From Nitrobacteraceae bacterium AZCC 2146 (GTDB lineage: Bacteria > Pseudomonadota > Alphaproteobacteria > Rhizobiales > Xanthobacteraceae), in NCBI GenBank assembly GCA_036924855.1, contig JBAGRP010000001.1, positions 3,162,001 to 3,226,000 on the forward strand: 64,000 bases of DNA, read 5' to 3'. The stretch's first letter is position 1; the number at the start of each line of letters is the position of its first letter. The position numbers and the translations under genes were made by a program. Positions 37,388 to 45,867 of this stretch are shown here, one piece after another. The notes under the pieces were generated by a model. That model was given only the letters and a program-made list of their open reading frames with translations. It had not been told where the DNA came from and made no database searches.

Positions 37388-38575
37388 TCAGTTCATCAGC
37401 GGCAAAATCTCGTCTCCCTTGAAATAGGTGAAGAGGTAATCCGACGGCGACAGCGCGTCCTGGTTCTCCTTCGAGAAAGGCTTGCTGTAGGACTTGATCA
37501 GGCCGTCATATTTGTCGATCTCGTAAAACGCCTCGCGGATCTTCGGGCCATCGGTGGAGCCGGCCTTGGCGATCGCCAGCGCGGTGAGATGCATGGCGTC
37601 ATAGGCGTTGGCAATGCCCACCGCGGGCGTCACGTCGGCGGCGGACTTGATCTCCGGATACTTCTTCTTCAGCGCCTCGAACACCGCAAGCGACTTCGGA
37701 CTGGTGTTGCCGGAGAAGCTGAAGGTCTGGATGAAGTGCACCTTCTCCGCGCTCGGGCCGGCGAGTTCAGTGAAGCGGCCGCCCGCGGGGCCCCAATGCG
37801 AAATGACAGGCACGTTCCAGCCCATGCGGTCCAGCGACTTCACCACCTGCGCCGAGGGCGCGACATTGGCGACCATGAACAGCGCATCGGCACCGGCATC
37901 CTTCAGCCGGGTCAACTGCGGCACCAGATCGACGTCGCCGGTCTCGAATTTCTCGATGCCGGCCGTGGGAATCTTCTTGGCCTCCAGCGCGGTCTTCAGG
38001 CCGGCTTCGTTGGATTCACCCCAGGGATTGTTGATCAGGATCATGCCAGGCTTCTTAGCGCTGTATTTTTTGACGGCGTAATCCACCAAAGCGATATCGA
38101 CCAGCGCGTCGACGGCGGAGACGCGGAACACGTAGTTCTCGGCGGCACCATTGCGGGTGATCGGCGTGCCGGCGGCCCAGACGCCGATGAACGGCACCTT
38201 GGCCTGGTTGGCGAAAGGAACAATCGCCATCGACACCGGCGTATCGATACCGCCGAAATAGGCCACGACCTTCTCGCGCTGCACCAGTTCGCGCGCGGCG
38301 ATCACGCCCTTGGCGGGATTGCTTTCGTCGTCGCGCACCACCAGCTCGACCTTCTTGCCGAGCAGCCCGCCCTTGGCGTTGATCTCGTCGATCGCCAGCG
38401 ACAGGCCGCGCACGATGGCTTCGCCGGATTTCGCCGACTGGCCGGACATCGCCGCGACGAGGCCCATCTTCACGGTCTCCTGCGCCTGCGCCGGCCATGC
38501 AACGGCGAGCGACAGCGACGCGGCGCCGGCCGCGAGCAGCAATCTTCGGGAAAATCCTGGAAATGCCGATGTCAT
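37388..38575 (-). CDS. Branched-chain-type ABC transporter substrate-binding protein
   Basis: This 395-residue periplasmic protein has a signal peptide, SRRLLLAAGAASLSLAVAWP ending AQAQ, with twin arginines that could direct Tat or Sec export. The mature part follows the LivJ fold: VKMGLVAAMSGQSAKSGEAI, then AIDEINAKGGLLGKKVELVV and VAYFGGIDTPVSMAI. ATG at 38575 is chosen since GAGGGG lies eight bases upstream and the signal begins there. It should feed the LivH/LivM-G-F transporter encoded downstream. Divergent from it, 244 bases away, is the SnoaL-like gene; the shared region contains a candidate GntR site at 38731-38740. Confidence 0.9.
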   Translation of the reverse strand: MTSAFPGFSRRLLLAAGAASLSLAVAWPAQAQETVKMGLVAAMSGQSAKSGEAIVRGLSLAIDEINAKGGLLGKKVELVVRDDESNPAKGVIAARELVQREKVVAYFGGIDTPVSMAIVPFANQAKVPFIGVWAAGTPITRNGAAENYVFRVSAVDALVDIALVDYAVKKYSAKKPGMILINNPWGESNEAGLKTALEAKKIPTAGIEKFETGDVDLVPQLTRLKDAGADALFMVANVAPSAQVVKSLDRMGWNVPVISHWGPAGGRFTELAGPSAEKVHFIQTFSFSGNTSPKSLAVFEALKKKYPEIKSAADVTPAVGIANAYDAMHLTALAIAKAGSTDGPKIREAFYEIDKYDGLIKSYSKPFSKENQDALSPSDYLFTYFKGDEILPLMN

Positions 38576-38730
38576 GACGATACCCCTCGAAATGAATGAA
38601 CTTGCCATTTCCAAGCAAGCGGTATGCCACAGCGTATGCGATTGGAAAGCCTGCAAAATCGCAGATAGCCCCGGCGTCATTGCAGTTTTCTCCGGTTGGC
38701 TGCCTAATATCCAGACATTGGCCGCTCAAA

Positions 38731-38740
38731 TCGTATACAA
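38731..38740. promoter_or_regulatory. Candidate GntR-type operator in the divergent promoter region
   Basis: TCGTATACAA, inside AATCGTATACAATT, is nearly palindromic and resembles FCD-type GntR sites. Similar words, TTGCATACAA and TCGTATAA, lie at 40275-40304 next to the GntR gene. It is 156 bases from the binding-protein start and 80 from the SnoaL-like gene. Confidence 0.4.
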
Positions 38741-38819
38741 TTCATCGTCAGAAACGGATACACATCTGGCATCGGGCTTGCTTGGATAAGCCAACATTTG
38801 CCGTTCAGGAGATCACGCC

Positions 38820-39251
38820 ATGCCGCTCGCCCAAGCCGCCCTCACGCCAGCCACCGACGAGACCGCCGAAGCCGCTGGCATCGTTGAACGATTCCTCGTC
38901 GCCTCGATGGTGCCCGATCCGGAAACCGCGGCGACCTTCATGGCCGCGGATGTCGCGATCACCTTTACCGGCGGCCGCAAGTTCAAGCATCCGCGCGAAA
39001 CCACCGGTTTCAACGCGATGCGCTACAAATGGGTGAAGAAGAAGATGGAGCGCACCGACGTGTCTGCGGGTATTGGCGAGACCATCGTCTACAACACCGG
39101 CACGCTGTACGGCGAATGGCACGACGGCACCCCGTTCGAAGGCAACCGCTATGTCGATCGCTTTGTCGTGCGCGGCGGCAAGATCGTGCAGATGGATGTG
39201 TGGAATGACAGCGCGGAGAGATTGCTGATCCGGAATGATATCGAGGCGTAA
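38820..39251 (+). CDS. SnoaL-like / NTF2-fold protein
   Basis: This 143-residue protein has the nuclear-transport-factor-2 cone fold used by many small isomerases, dehydratases and ligand-binding proteins. It contains VERFLVASMVPDPETAATFM (residues 23-42), the strand region VAITFTGGRKF, and the C-terminal NRYVDRFVVRGGKIVQMDVWND typical of SnoaL-like proteins. AGGAG nine bases before the ATG supports the start. There is no signal peptide. It is divergent from the transporter operon and close to the GntR gene, so it may process the imported compound. Fold members vary widely in activity, so no reaction is assigned. Confidence 0.82.
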   Translation: MPLAQAALTPATDETAEAAGIVERFLVASMVPDPETAATFMAADVAITFTGGRKFKHPRETTGFNAMRYKWVKKKMERTDVSAGIGETIVYNTGTLYGEWHDGTPFEGNRYVDRFVVRGGKIVQMDVWNDSAERLLIRNDIEA

Positions 39252-39259
39252 TGACACTG

Positions 39260-39328
39260 CCTCATGGTGAGGAGCGCGCCACTTGGCGCGCGTCTCGCGG
39301 TCGAAGACGACCGCTCCTCAGGATGAGG
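39260..39328. repeat. Palindromic intergenic repeat, family C copy 2
   Basis: It starts CCTCATGGTGAGGAGCGCGCC and ends CGCTCCTCAGGATGAGG, the same end words as copy C1 in inverted order, with a shorter middle. It follows the SnoaL-like gene by nine bases and may act as its 3' end. Confidence 0.75.
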
Positions 39329-39369
39329 TCCGAGGAGGCGAAGTAATTGCCGTAAAGGCGGGGACTGCG

Positions 39370-39402
39370 CTTACCTCTCCCCGCAAGCGGGGCGAGGTGA
39401 AG
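39370..39402. repeat. Palindromic repeat, family A copy 3
   Basis: CTTACCTCTCCCCGC and GCGGGGCGAGGTGAAG are near-perfect inverted arms with almost no loop. The repeat lies 25 bases after the GntR stop codon, between convergent genes. Confidence 0.7.
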
Positions 39403-39426
39403 TCCACGTTCGTGGCAACTACACCA

Positions 39427-40161
39427 TCACCTTCGCTTCTTCGCCGCCTTCACCGGTGCCGCTTCCAGCGCGTAGGGCGCCAGGATATCCTGGATGTCGC
39501 GCTCCTTGTGCGGATGCGGCACGATCAGCGCGCGATCGGCGACGGCGTCGAGATGCTGGTCCATCAACGCGGTGGCCCGCGCGGAATCGCCGGAGGCTAG
39601 CGCCGCGATGATGGCACGGTGCTCACTGACCGCGCATTCTGGCGAGTGCGGCCGGTTATACAGCGCGAGGATCAGGCCGCAGCGCGAGGCGACTTCGCTG
39701 ACATAACGCGCCAGCACGGGATTGCCGGTCATCTCCGCAAGCTTGATGTGAAACGCGGTGGCAAGCCGGATCAACAGCGCCGTGTTGCTGCCCTGCGCTT
39801 TTTCCTCGGCATCGACATGCGCCCTGAGCGCCTTGATCTGCTCGCGGGTGAGACCGCCGACGAGCTTGGCGACGACCAGCCGCTCGAGCCCGAGCCGCAC
39901 GTCAAAGATATCGCGCGCCTCATTCCAGCTCGGGGTCGCCACTGCCGCACCGCGGTTGCGGCGCAGTTCGACAAGCCCCTCTGCCGCAAGCCTTCCCAGC
40001 GCCGCGCGGACGATGGTGCGGCTGGCGCCGAATTTTTCGCCGATGGCATCTTCGGGCAATTTGGCGCCGGGCTGCAGCGCCTGTTCGATGATGGCGTGCC
40101 ACAGCGCCTTGTAGATGACGGCGCCGCGGTCGGTCGCAGGGGTGTGAGTGTTCTTTGCCAT
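39427..40161 (-). CDS. GntR-family regulator, FCD subfamily
   Basis: This 244-residue regulator has an N-terminal GntR winged helix (IYKALWHAIIEQALQPGAKL, then IGEKFGASRTIVRAALGRLA at about 41-60) and a C-terminal FCD ligand domain. The FCD helices include FDVRLGLERLVVAKLVGGL, FHIKLAEMTGNPVLARYV, EHRAIIAALASGD and MDQHLDAV; the Asp and His residues here usually bind a metal that holds a carboxylate ligand. It is divergently placed from the second HAAT operon with 153 bases between, and near the SnoaL-like gene and first HAAT operon. Control of both is inferred from shared TCGTATACAA-like words. Confidence 0.87.
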   Translation of the reverse strand: MAKNTHTPATDRGAVIYKALWHAIIEQALQPGAKLPEDAIGEKFGASRTIVRAALGRLAAEGLVELRRNRGAAVATPSWNEARDIFDVRLGLERLVVAKLVGGLTREQIKALRAHVDAEEKAQGSNTALLIRLATAFHIKLAEMTGNPVLARYVSEVASRCGLILALYNRPHSPECAVSEHRAIIAALASGDSARATALMDQHLDAVADRALIVPHPHKERDIQDILAPYALEAAPVKAAKKRR

Positions 40162-40274
40162 CGCTTGCGGATATCACCGAAGTACCACGCGTGATTGCCA
40201 CGTTCTCCGCGCAATTGCAATTTCGCGTGACCCTTCACGTCGCGCGCAATTGCGTCGCGCAACTGGCACCTCGC

Positions 40275-40304
40275 TTGCATACAAAATACAAGCTGATCGT
40301 ATAA
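40275..40304. promoter_or_regulatory. Candidate GntR operators before the second HAAT operon
   Basis: TTGCATACAA (40275-40284) and TCGTATAA (40297-40304) lie 11-40 bases before the binding-protein ATG and are related to TCGTATACAA at 38731. They are spaced 22 bases centre to centre, about two helical turns. Binding here would control the operon and possibly gntR. Confidence 0.4.
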
Positions 40305-40314
40305 AGGGACGTCC

Positions 40315-41478
40315 ATGTTTCCAATTTCCGTGAAGACCCTGATGGTGGGCACCGCCGTCATCTGCCTGTCCGCCGCTTTCGCGCGTGAATCGAAAGCCGA
40401 TGTGGCCGCCTGCCCGTCGCCGATTCCGCTCGGTCTCACCACCGCGCTCACCGGCAATCTGGCGCTGCTCGGCACCCAGGCGCGCAATGGCGCCGAATTC
40501 GCGGTCGACGAGATCAATGCCAACGGCGGCATAGCCGGCAAGAAGCTGGCGCTGACCACCGAAGATACCGGCGCCTCCAGCACCGACGCGCTGAATGCGA
40601 TGAACCGGATTCTCGAAGGCAAGCCGCTGGTGATCCTGAGCTCAATGATCAGCCCGCATGTGTTCGCGCAGACCGAGAGTGTCACCAAATCGGAAACGCC
40701 ATTCCTGGTCGGCGCCACCAATGCCAAGGTGACGGCGCAGGGCAGCAAGTGGCTGTTCCGCACCCACGTCCACGACGGCCAGCTCGCCGACCTGATTCCG
40801 GAATACCTGGTGACGTCGCTGCACAAGACCAAACCCGGCATCATGGTGGTGGCCGACGATTACGGTCTCGGCGCCTCGAAGGGCATCCAGGCGGCGCTGA
40901 CCAAGCTGAAGGTAGCGCCGGTGGCGATCACCTCCTATGCACCGTCCGACAAGGACATGAGCGCGCAGCTGCTGGAGATCAAGGACAAGGGCGCCGACAG
41001 CGTGATCCTGTTCGGCCGCCCGGCCGACGTCACACTGGTGATGAAACAGATGGGCGATCTCGGCATCAAGCTGGTCGTGATCGGCAACACCAGCATCGTC
41101 GCCCAGACCACGCTGAACAATCTTTCGGCGACGGAAGCCGACGGCAATTATGCGATCGGCGGCATGATTCCGCAGACCTCGACCGACCCTAAAATCCTCG
41201 ACTGGGCGAAGCGCGTGCAGGACAAGTACAAGGTGCCCGCCGACAATTTCACGGTGTCGTATTACGACACCGTCTACATGCTGAAGGGGATCATCGAAAA
41301 GGCCGGCTGCGACAAGCCGGCGATCCGCGACGCGCTCGCGGCCACCAAGGACTGGAAGGGCATGCTGATCAGCTACCAGGCCGATGCCAACGGCGATCTC
41401 GCGCATACGCTCGGCATCTATCGCAACAAGGGCAAGACGCCGGAACTGCTCGGCCCGATCAAAGAGAGCGGATTCTGA
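40315..41478 (+). CDS. Branched-chain-type ABC transporter substrate-binding protein
   Basis: This 387-residue periplasmic binding protein opens with a signal peptide (VKTLMVGTAVICLSAAFA then RESKADVAA). The mature start, PIPLGLTTALTGNLALLGTQ, and FAVDEINANGGIAGKKLALT place it in the LivJ-like family; VVADDYGLGASKGIQAAL and MSAQLLEIKDKGADSVILFG follow. AAGGGACG lies about six bases before the ATG. It is the first gene of a complete operon with LivH, LivM, LivG and LivF. The ligand is unknown; the family includes amino acids, amides, urea and aromatic acids. Two cysteines, one in the N-terminal VAACPSP region and one near the C-terminus (KAGCDKP), could form a disulfide. Confidence 0.9.
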   Translation: MFPISVKTLMVGTAVICLSAAFARESKADVAACPSPIPLGLTTALTGNLALLGTQARNGAEFAVDEINANGGIAGKKLALTTEDTGASSTDALNAMNRILEGKPLVILSSMISPHVFAQTESVTKSETPFLVGATNAKVTAQGSKWLFRTHVHDGQLADLIPEYLVTSLHKTKPGIMVVADDYGLGASKGIQAALTKLKVAPVAITSYAPSDKDMSAQLLEIKDKGADSVILFGRPADVTLVMKQMGDLGIKLVVIGNTSIVAQTTLNNLSATEADGNYAIGGMIPQTSTDPKILDWAKRVQDKYKVPADNFTVSYYDTVYMLKGIIEKAGCDKPAIRDALAATKDWKGMLISYQADANGDLAHTLGIYRNKGKTPELLGPIKESGF

Positions 41479-41485
41479 CTTCCTC

Positions 41486-42352
41486 ATGGGCCAGCTCGTC
41501 GTCAACGGCCTGGCGCTCGGGAGCATCTATGCTCTCGTGGCGCTCGGCCTGCTGCTGATCTTCAACACCGTCCAGATCGTCAATTTCGCGCAGGGACAAT
41601 TGCTGATGCTGGGGGCCTTTATCGGCATCTCCGGCGCGGTGACCCATGAGCTGCCGGTGGCGATGGCATGGATCGTCACCATGGCGGCGATGGCCTTCGT
41701 CGGTATCGTCTTCATGGTGCTGGTGTATTTCCCCTTGCGCGGGCGGCCGCCATTCCTGGTGATCCTCACCACCATCGCGATGGGGATCGTGCTGGAGAAT
41801 CTGGCGCTGATCATCTGGGGGCCGCTGCCGGTGTCGCTGCCCTCCCCGGTGCGCGGCCCGCCGCTGCGCTTTGCCGGCATTGTCATTTCGATGCACCAGC
41901 TGTTCATCTTCGCCACGCTGGCGGTGATCCTGCTGCTGCAGTTCCTGATGTTGACCAGGACGCGGTTCGGCATCCTGATGCAGGCCACCGCGCAGGACCT
42001 GCACACCGCGCGCCTGGTCGGCATTCCCGTCAACCGCACCATCGCGGTGGCCTTCGCCTTCGGCGCGATGCTTTCAGGCGTTGCAGGATTGCTGGTGGCG
42101 CCGATCTTTCTCGCCGAGCCTACCATGGGTGGCAGCCTGGGACTGAAAGGCTTCGTCGTCAGCGTGATCGGCGGCTTCGGCAACCTACCGGGCGCCGTGA
42201 TCGGCGGACTTTTTCTCGGCCTGATCGAAACCTTCGGCGCGCGCTACATCTCGTCGAATTTTCGCGACGCCTATGCCTTCATCGTCATGATCGCCGTTCT
42301 CGTCGCCTGGCCGCGCGGCCTGTTCGGCGAGAAGAGCAGCGAGAAGGTCTGA
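41486..42352 (+). CDS. Branched-chain-type ABC transporter permease LivH
   Basis: This 288-residue permease starts MGQLVVNGLALGSIYALVAL at 41486, seven bases after the binding-protein stop; the longer frame upstream overlaps that gene and is rejected. Typical LivH motifs are FNTVQIVNFAQGQLLMLGAF and KGFVVSVIGGFGNLPGAVIG. About eight membrane segments are visible. It pairs with LivM, encoded one base downstream of its stop. The C-terminal VAWPRGLFGEKSSEKV is the usual LivH ending. Confidence 0.91.
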   Translation: MGQLVVNGLALGSIYALVALGLLLIFNTVQIVNFAQGQLLMLGAFIGISGAVTHELPVAMAWIVTMAAMAFVGIVFMVLVYFPLRGRPPFLVILTTIAMGIVLENLALIIWGPLPVSLPSPVRGPPLRFAGIVISMHQLFIFATLAVILLLQFLMLTRTRFGILMQATAQDLHTARLVGIPVNRTIAVAFAFGAMLSGVAGLLVAPIFLAEPTMGGSLGLKGFVVSVIGGFGNLPGAVIGGLFLGLIETFGARYISSNFRDAYAFIVMIAVLVAWPRGLFGEKSSEKV

Positions 42353-42353
42353 G

Positions 42354-43286
42354 GTGAAAAGCCGGATCCCCCTCGCGCTGTGCGCCGCCGTCGTGCTGCT
42401 GATTCCCGTGGCGACCCATGACGGCTACGTCATCCAGCTGCTGAACATCGCGATCCTCAACGCCATCGTCGTACTCGGCCTCAACTTCGCAACCGGCTGG
42501 ACCGGCCAGATCAATTTCGGCCAGGCCGCGTTCTATGGCCTCGGCGCCTACACCACGGCCATCGCCACCAAGGCCGGCCTGCCGTGGATCGTGACGCCAT
42601 TTCTCTCGGTGATAATCGTGATGGCCGCGAGCCTCGTGCTCGGCCTGCCGACCCTGCGGCTACGAACTTACTACCTCGCCATGACCACCATCGGCTTCGG
42701 CGAAATCGTTCGCCTGATCATCGTACACTGGGAGCCGGTGACCGGCGGCACCTCCGGCCTGCGCGCGATCCCGGGGATCAGCGTATTCGGCTTCGGACCG
42801 CAGGGCCAGATCCAGCATTATTACCTGCTGGTTGCGGCATTGGCGCTGGCCGCCCTGATCGCGGCGAGAATCCGGCAATCCTCGCTCGGCCGCGCCATGA
42901 TCGCCACCAAGGACTCAGAGATCGCCGCCGAGCAGAGCGGCGTCGACACCACGCGCACCAAACTGCTCGCCTTCATGATCGGCGCCGTCTATGCCGGCCT
43001 CGCCGGTTGCCTTTATGCATCATCCATTCGCTTCATCAGCCCCGACAGCTTCTCCGGCATTCAGGCCGTGCTGCTGATGACCATGCTGATCGTCGGCGGC
43101 ATGGGCTCGATCACCGGCTGCATCATCGGCGCGGTGGCGCTGACGATCCTGCCGGAAGCACTGCGCTTTCTCGGCCAATGGTATCTTGTGCTCTACGGCC
43201 TCGGCGTCATCGCCGTGATCGTGCTGGCGCCGGGCGGGCTGGCCTCGATCGCCTCGCTGATCCCGCGCCGGGCCGGTGCGCGATGA
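42354..43286 (+). CDS. Branched-chain-type ABC transporter permease LivM
   Basis: This 310-residue permease begins with GTG at 42354, one base after the livH stop. It has the LivM pattern: NAIVVLGLNFATGWTGQINF, GQAAFYGLGAYTTAIATKAG, then YYLAMTTIGFGEIVRLIIVHWEP split across helix 4, and VGGMGSITGCIIGAVAL towards the end. Nine or so hydrophobic segments are present. The stop overlaps the livG ATG by four bases. With LivH it forms the membrane channel of the second HAAT transporter. Confidence 0.91.
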   Translation: MKSRIPLALCAAVVLLIPVATHDGYVIQLLNIAILNAIVVLGLNFATGWTGQINFGQAAFYGLGAYTTAIATKAGLPWIVTPFLSVIIVMAASLVLGLPTLRLRTYYLAMTTIGFGEIVRLIIVHWEPVTGGTSGLRAIPGISVFGFGPQGQIQHYYLLVAALALAALIAARIRQSSLGRAMIATKDSEIAAEQSGVDTTRTKLLAFMIGAVYAGLAGCLYASSIRFISPDSFSGIQAVLLMTMLIVGGMGSITGCIIGAVALTILPEALRFLGQWYLVLYGLGVIAVIVLAPGGLASIASLIPRRAGAR

Positions 43287-44062
43287 CAGATACTCCGATC
43301 ATCGCCGCGCGCGGTGTGACCCGGCGGTTCGGCGGGCTCGTCGCGCTGGACGGAGTTGATCTCGACGTGCCCCGCGGCATCGTGCAGGCGATCATCGGGC
43401 CGAACGGCTCCGGCAAGACCACGCTGCTCAACGCGCTGTCCGGCGCCTCCCATGCCGATGCCGGCTCGATCCATGTCGGCGGCCAGGAAATCTTCCGCCT
43501 CAAGCCGCATCGCATCGCCCGGCTGGGCCTCGCGCGCACGTTCCAGAACATCCGCATCTTCACCAATCTCAGCGTGCTGGAGAATGTGAAGGTCGCGGCG
43601 GCCTGCAATACGCCGGCGTCCTTGCTCAACATCATGGCGTCGAATACGCGCCACCGGCAAGGCGAGGCCGAGATCGAGCAAACCGCGCGCGAGGCGCTAG
43701 ACATCGTCGGCCTTGGCGGCCGCACCGAGGACCGCGCCACGCAACTGCCTTATGCGCAGCAACGCCTGCTGGAAATCGCCCGCGCGCTGGCCTCGAAGCC
43801 GAGCGTGCTGCTGCTCGACGAACCCGCCGCCGGCATGAACATGACCGAAAGCATGACGCTGCTGGACACCATCGCGAAACTCAAAAACAAGGGCATCACC
43901 ATCCTGCTGGTCGAGCACAATGTCCGCTTGGTGATGGGCATCAGCGACCGCGTCGCGGTGCTGGATTTCGGCAAGAAGATCGCGGAAGGCGCGCCCGCCG
44001 AGGTACAGCGCAATCCACTGGTAATCGAGGCCTATCTCGGCAGGCGGCACCGGCATGCTTAA
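43283..44062 (+). CDS. Branched-chain-type ABC transporter ATPase LivG
   Basis: This 259-residue ATPase starts at ATG 43283, overlapping livM by ATGA. Motifs in order are Walker A GPNGSGKT, the Q-loop region LARTFQNIRIF, the signature variant LPYAQQRLLEIARAL (usual for LivG, where LSGGQ is relaxed), Walker B VLLLDEPAAGMN, and the switch LLVEHNVRLVMG. The insert EPAAGMN and the C-terminal VIEAYLGRRH are LivG hallmarks. It couples ATP hydrolysis to transport through LivM/LivH. Confidence 0.93.
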   Translation: MTDTPIIAARGVTRRFGGLVALDGVDLDVPRGIVQAIIGPNGSGKTTLLNALSGASHADAGSIHVGGQEIFRLKPHRIARLGLARTFQNIRIFTNLSVLENVKVAAACNTPASLLNIMASNTRHRQGEAEIEQTAREALDIVGLGGRTEDRATQLPYAQQRLLEIARALASKPSVLLLDEPAAGMNMTESMTLLDTIAKLKNKGITILLVEHNVRLVMGISDRVAVLDFGKKIAEGAPAEVQRNPLVIEAYLGRRHRHA

Positions 44063-44765
44063 GGTCGACAACCTCCACGTTGCCTACGGCCATATCGAAG
44101 TGCTGAAAGGAATCTCCTTCAGCGTCGAGATGGGGGAGATCGTCGCTTTGATCGGCGGCAATGGCGCCGGCAAGACCACGACGCTGAGCACGATTTCGGG
44201 CTTGCTGCGGCCAACCTCCGGCACGATCTCCTGGAAGGGCGAGAATATCCACGGCACTGCCGTCGAAACCATCGTCGGTGCGGGCCTCGCGCATTGCCCG
44301 GAGGGGCGGCGTATCTTCCCCGGCCTCACCGTGCGCGAAAACCTCATCACTGGCACGGCCTCGCGGCGCTACAAGAAGGCGGAGGTCGAGGACGATCTTG
44401 CTTTGGTGTTCGAATTGTTTCCGCGGCTGAAGGAACGCCTCAAACAGGGCGGCTGGTCGCTGTCCGGCGGCGAACAGCAGATGCTGGCGATCGGCCGCGC
44501 CCTGATGAGTCGGCCGAGTCTCTTGATGCTCGACGAACCCTCGCTCGGGCTGGCGCCGATCGTAATCGAGCAGGTGTTCGACAAGATCCTGGAACTCAAC
44601 AAGCGCACCGGCCTCGGCGTGCTGCTGGTGGAGCAGAATTCGGCGATGGCACTGGAGATCGCGGCGCGTGCCTTCGTACTGGAGACCGGCAGCATTACGC
44701 TATCCGGTCCCGCGAGCGTATTGGCGGACGATCCGCGCATTCGCGAGGCATATCTGGGCGGATAG
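44055..44765 (+). CDS. Branched-chain-type ABC transporter ATPase LivF
   Basis: This 236-residue ATPase overlaps livG by eight bases. It has Walker A GGNGAGKT, the LivF-specific AHCPEGRRIFPGLTVRENL, signature SLSGGEQQMLAIGRAL, Walker B LLMLDEPSLGLAP and, in place of the switch histidine, VEQNSAMAL, which is normal for LivF. It completes the second HAAT transporter. The operon ends here: the next gene converges from the minus strand 39 bases later, and I see no clear terminator in that gap. Confidence 0.93.
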   Translation: MLKVDNLHVAYGHIEVLKGISFSVEMGEIVALIGGNGAGKTTTLSTISGLLRPTSGTISWKGENIHGTAVETIVGAGLAHCPEGRRIFPGLTVRENLITGTASRRYKKAEVEDDLALVFELFPRLKERLKQGGWSLSGGEQQMLAIGRALMSRPSLLMLDEPSLGLAPIVIEQVFDKILELNKRTGLGVLLVEQNSAMALEIAARAFVLETGSITLSGPASVLADDPRIREAYLGG

Positions 44766-44804
44766 CATCGCGATCACGGTAGCGCGCTCCCTGTAAAGGC
44801 CGTC

Positions 44805-45764
44805 TTACTTGACGTCCTTCAGCAGCACCAGGTTGGCGGCGGTATCGCGGACCACGAGTTCATCCATCGCCTTGGGCTCCATCGGATAGGGCTCGACGCC
44901 GAGCTTCTTCAGGCTGGCCTGCATGTCGGGATTGGCCAGCACCCTGACGCCGGCGGCGTGCATCTTGTCGACGATGTCGCGTGGCGTCTTCGACGGCAGG
45001 AAGATGCCGAACCAGATCGCGCTGTCGGCGCCCTTCAGGCCGGCCTCACTGGTGGTCGGCACATCCGGCAGATCGGCGACGCGTTTCTCGGTGGAGACCA
45101 CCAGCGCGCGGACCTGGCCTTCCTGGATCAAAGGCAACGCCGTGGAGAGCGGGCAGAAGTAGAAATCGATCCGGCCACCGAGAATGTCGGTGATGACCTC
45201 CGATCCACCGCGATACGGCACATGGGTGGCCTCGAAGCCGCCTGCGAGGCGGAATTTCTCCGCGCTGATATGCACGGCACTGCCGATGCCCACCGAGCCG
45301 AAATTGATCGACGCGCCCTTGACCTTCGCCGCGACGAGGAAATCCTGCACGGTCTTCCACGGCCGCGAGGTCGGCACGATCATCACATTGGCGCTGTAGC
45401 CGATCATCAGGACCGACGACAAATCCTTGCTGGCGTCATAGGTGAGGTTGGGAAAGATCGCCGGGGCAATGGTGATGGCCGAGGAATGCGCCAGCACCGA
45501 ATAGCCGTCGGGCTCCGCTTTCGCCACCGTCGCGGTACCCAGCGTGCCGCCGGCGCCGACCCGATTCTCGATCACGATCGGCTGGCCCAGTTCGGCACCG
45601 AGCCGCTCGAACACGATGCGCGGCACCACGTCGGTGGCGCTGCCGGCACCAAAGGGAATGGTGGCCTTGATGAGTTTGGTGGGCCAGGTGGTGGTGTCGG
45701 CCCGGGCTGCAAAGGACACCAGCACACCCGCCAGAACACACGACCACCGCACGTACTTCTTCAT
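44805..45764 (-). CDS. Bug-family (TctC-like) periplasmic binding protein, no cognate TctA/TctB nearby
   Basis: This 319-residue periplasmic receptor belongs to the Bug/TctC family that binds carboxylates, nicotinate and other small ligands. It has a signal peptide (YVRWSCVLAGVLVSFAARA). Family motifs are IPFGAGSATDVVPRIV, VIENRVGAGGTLGTATVAKA, SYDVLA-type strand region PDGYSVLAHSSAI, and VPYRGGSEVITDILGG. ATG at 45764 has GGAG seven bases upstream; the adjacent GTG at 45767 is less well spaced. The membrane subunits TctA and TctB are absent from the window, as is common for this expanded family. It may act as a sensor or share a permease elsewhere. Confidence 0.88.
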   Translation of the reverse strand: MKKYVRWSCVLAGVLVSFAARADTTTWPTKLIKATIPFGAGSATDVVPRIVFERLGAELGQPIVIENRVGAGGTLGTATVAKAEPDGYSVLAHSSAITIAPAIFPNLTYDASKDLSSVLMIGYSANVMIVPTSRPWKTVQDFLVAAKVKGASINFGSVGIGSAVHISAEKFRLAGGFEATHVPYRGGSEVITDILGGRIDFYFCPLSTALPLIQEGQVRALVVSTEKRVADLPDVPTTSEAGLKGADSAIWFGIFLPSKTPRDIVDKMHAAGVRVLANPDMQASLKKLGVEPYPMEPKAMDELVVRDTAANLVLLKDVK

Positions 45765-45867
45765 CACTCGCTCCAGTTACGCCATTCGATGGAATGGCAG
45801 GCCTGTTTAGGGCCAAGAGCGGAAGCGAAGCAAGATTTGGACCGCCGGCGTCATATGGCCGAAGCTC

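Noticed and set aside
31050..38575. Amidase module as the known cytosine or hydantoin catabolism cluster
   Set aside because: The amidohydrolase lacks key CodA residues and no hydantoinase, carbamoylase or pyrimidine pathway gene is present, so a named pathway is not supported.
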